Positions 63,128-64,000 of a stretch of 64,000 bases of DNA are shown in pieces. Position 1 is the first letter of the stretch, and each line of letters starts with the position of its first letter. Below the pieces are notes generated by a model that was not told where the DNA came from, made no database searches, and saw only the letters and a list, made by a program, of their open reading frames with translations. The stretch is from a virus, in IMG/VR virus record IMGVR_UViG_3300047560_001714, positions 1 through 64,000 of that record; one strand, written 5' to 3'. The translations under genes and the position numbers were made by a program.

Positions 63128-63358
63128 ATGAATTCTGATGTAATAGCATTTATAAGTGTATGGTGTGCTTATTTCTTTTTAAGCACGTGTGCCCTAGATT
63201 TCTTAAACATATTCGATGACAAGATTAAAGCGAAATGGTATTTTAAACCATTAACTATATTTTGTTTTTTCGTGTGGCCGGTACCAGTTGCATTATTGAT
63301 GGTGTATGCAATTGCGATTGTTCCTTTTGTCAAACTTTTTAAAACATTGAGAGGTTAA
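63128..63358 (+). CDS. Small membrane protein
   Basis: A 76-residue protein with two hydrophobic segments (DVIAFISVWCAYFFLSTCAL and FCFFVWPVPVALLMVYAIAI) and a basic end. Ribosome site GAGGA. Unrecognised; in an operon of small genes leading to the macro-domain gene. Confidence 0.55.
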   Translation: MNSDVIAFISVWCAYFFLSTCALDFLNIFDDKIKAKWYFKPLTIFCFFVWPVPVALLMVYAIAIVPFVKLFKTLRG

Positions 63359-63360
63359 TT

Positions 63361-63465
63361 ATGCCTTTAGTACCGATAGCGTTAGTAGTTGGAACCTTAT
63401 TTGGGGTTGCAATATCAAAAACAATAGATTCTTTCAAGAACATCGATAAGGTGAAAAAGAAATGA
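63361..63465 (+). CDS. Very small membrane peptide
   Basis: A 34-residue peptide: MPLVPIALVVGTLFGVAISK, then a charged tail ending VKKK. One membrane helix. It has a GAGAGG ribosome site 9 nt upstream, and its stop overlaps the next start (ATGA), which supports real translation. Confidence 0.5.
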   Translation: MPLVPIALVVGTLFGVAISKTIDSFKNIDKVKKK

Positions 63466-63902
63466 GAGTAATAACCGGAGATTTAATACAACTTGCATTA
63501 CAAGAACGATTTGATGTTATTGTGCATGGTTGTAATTGTTTTAATACAATGGGCGCAGGTATTGCTAAACAACTTGCAATGCGATGGCCACAAGTAGCAG
63601 AAGTTGATCGTACTACTAGCATGGCTGACAAAGCTAAACTTGGAACATTCACTGTTGCAGAAACTCCATGTTGTAAAGTAGTTAATGCGTATACGCAATA
63701 TCATTATGGACAAGCATTTGGTGTTCCTTTTGATTACCAAGCATTTGAAGAAGTATTACACAAGATAGGAAAACACTTTCCTAAAGATACTAAGTTTGGA
63801 TTTCCTATAGGCTGCGGATTAGCAGGTGGCGATCCAATTAAAGTAATGCTCATACTTTCTGAATGGGCAATCGACAGAGATGTTATCTTGGTACGATTGT
63901 AA
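63462..63902 (+). CDS. Macro-domain protein (ADP-ribose binding)
   Basis: A 146-residue macro domain: MRVITGDLIQLALQERFDVI, VHGCNCFNTMGAGIAKQLAM (binding loop with Asn and the GAGIA turn), VVNAYTQYHYGQ and FGFPIGCGLAGGDPIKVML (second loop). It resembles phage Appr-1''-p processing enzymes and ADP-ribose hydrolases. It may remove ADP-ribose from proteins or nucleic acids, or process ADP-ribose-1''-phosphate from tRNA splicing-type repair. With the Nudix domain at 41 kb it could counter NAD- or ADP-ribose-based host defences (inference). Confidence 0.85.
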   Translation: MRVITGDLIQLALQERFDVIVHGCNCFNTMGAGIAKQLAMRWPQVAEVDRTTSMADKAKLGTFTVAETPCCKVVNAYTQYHYGQAFGVPFDYQAFEEVLHKIGKHFPKDTKFGFPIGCGLAGGDPIKVMLILSEWAIDRDVILVRL

Positions 63903-63911
63903 GGAACCAGT

Positions 63912-64000
63912 ATGGAATCTCATAAAAGAACCGCAATAAAAACTATAACCTATCGTTTTTTCGCTTGGTTATTAACTATCGCGTTAACATTTTTCTATAC
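63912..64000 (+). CDS. DUF2061-like membrane protein, N-terminal part
   Basis: The gene runs off the right edge. The visible residues MESHKRTAIKTITYRFFAWL followed by LTIALTFFY resemble the start of DUF2061 proteins (KR-x-x-x-K-x-x-x-W/Y-R-x-x-A-x-x-x-T), small two-helix membrane proteins. Ribosome site AAGGAA 6 nt upstream. Confidence 0.65.
   Translation, partial: MESHKRTAIKTITYRFFAWLLTIALTFFY

Overview
The window is a contiguous piece of a large, AT-rich, T4-like myophage genome. Virion genes (collagen-like fibres, a tailspike-like protein, a PAAR spike tip, very large beta-rich structural proteins, a prohead-core-like protein) are mixed with T4-type metabolism genes (NrdA, NrdB, glutaredoxin, DexA-like exonuclease, QueC-like protein, Hsp20). 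The octamer [ACG]TAAATA[CT], close to the T4 late-promoter core TATAAATA, recurs upstream of structural genes. Ordinary sigma70-type promoters (TTGACA, 16-17 bp, TATAAT-like) stand before early or metabolic genes. Two features point to an alphaproteobacterial host: a 5-aminolevulinate synthase (the C4 heme route, essentially alphaproteobacterial among bacteria) and a circularly permuted tmRNA. Low GC and a curli-like cluster recall the SAR11-infecting 'pelagimyophages'; that match is from memory and was not searched.

Layout. 0-4.1 kb: end of a heptose-epimerase-like gene, small virion-type genes, a transglycosylase, YqgE, a DUF454 membrane protein and a secreted nuclease. 4.1-5.3 kb (minus): 5-aminolevulinate synthase. 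5.3-31.2 kb: fibre and structural region with small accessory genes, a metallopeptidase, a possible -1 frameshift in a prohead-core-like gene, an exonuclease and a tailspike-like protein. 31.2-41.8 kb: ribonucleotide reductase module, PAAR tip, a structured leader RNA before an RlpA-like gene, ribosomal protein bS21, DexA-like exonuclease, NadM/Nudix enzyme. 41.9-45.9 kb: helicase-methyltransferase fusion plus a second half-methyltransferase. 46-50 kb: DnaK, Hsp20, ClpS, heme oxygenase and a PcyA/PcyX-like bilin reductase. 50.1-53.8 kb: CsgF, CsgG, two curlin-like proteins and a FecR-domain protein. 53.8-54.9 kb: a 24-residue PqqA-like peptide and a RimK-like ligase. 56.3-59 kb: a CHASE2 sensor and a class III adenylate cyclase separated by a GIY-YIG homing endonuclease. 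59.9-62 kb (minus): small membrane and virion-type proteins and QueC. 62.2-64 kb: two-piece tmRNA, small membrane proteins, a macro-domain protein and the start of a DUF2061 protein.

How it may work together. The phage appears able to push host heme synthesis (ALAS) and convert heme to biliverdin and a reduced bilin (heme oxygenase plus bilin reductase). It may feed host PQQ synthesis with extra PqqA, raise cAMP through a split cyclase, and supplement protein quality control (DnaK, Hsp20, ClpS, tmRNA) and translation (bS21). Control is unusually legible. Seven genes have a late-promoter core placed 4-5 nt before the start codon, which predicts leaderless late mRNAs. Two others have their ribosome site folded into a hairpin in read-through transcripts, with a promoter inside that hairpin that would free it. 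Several sigma70 transcripts would begin with a hairpin. Functions are assigned by recognising motifs by eye; no database search was run.
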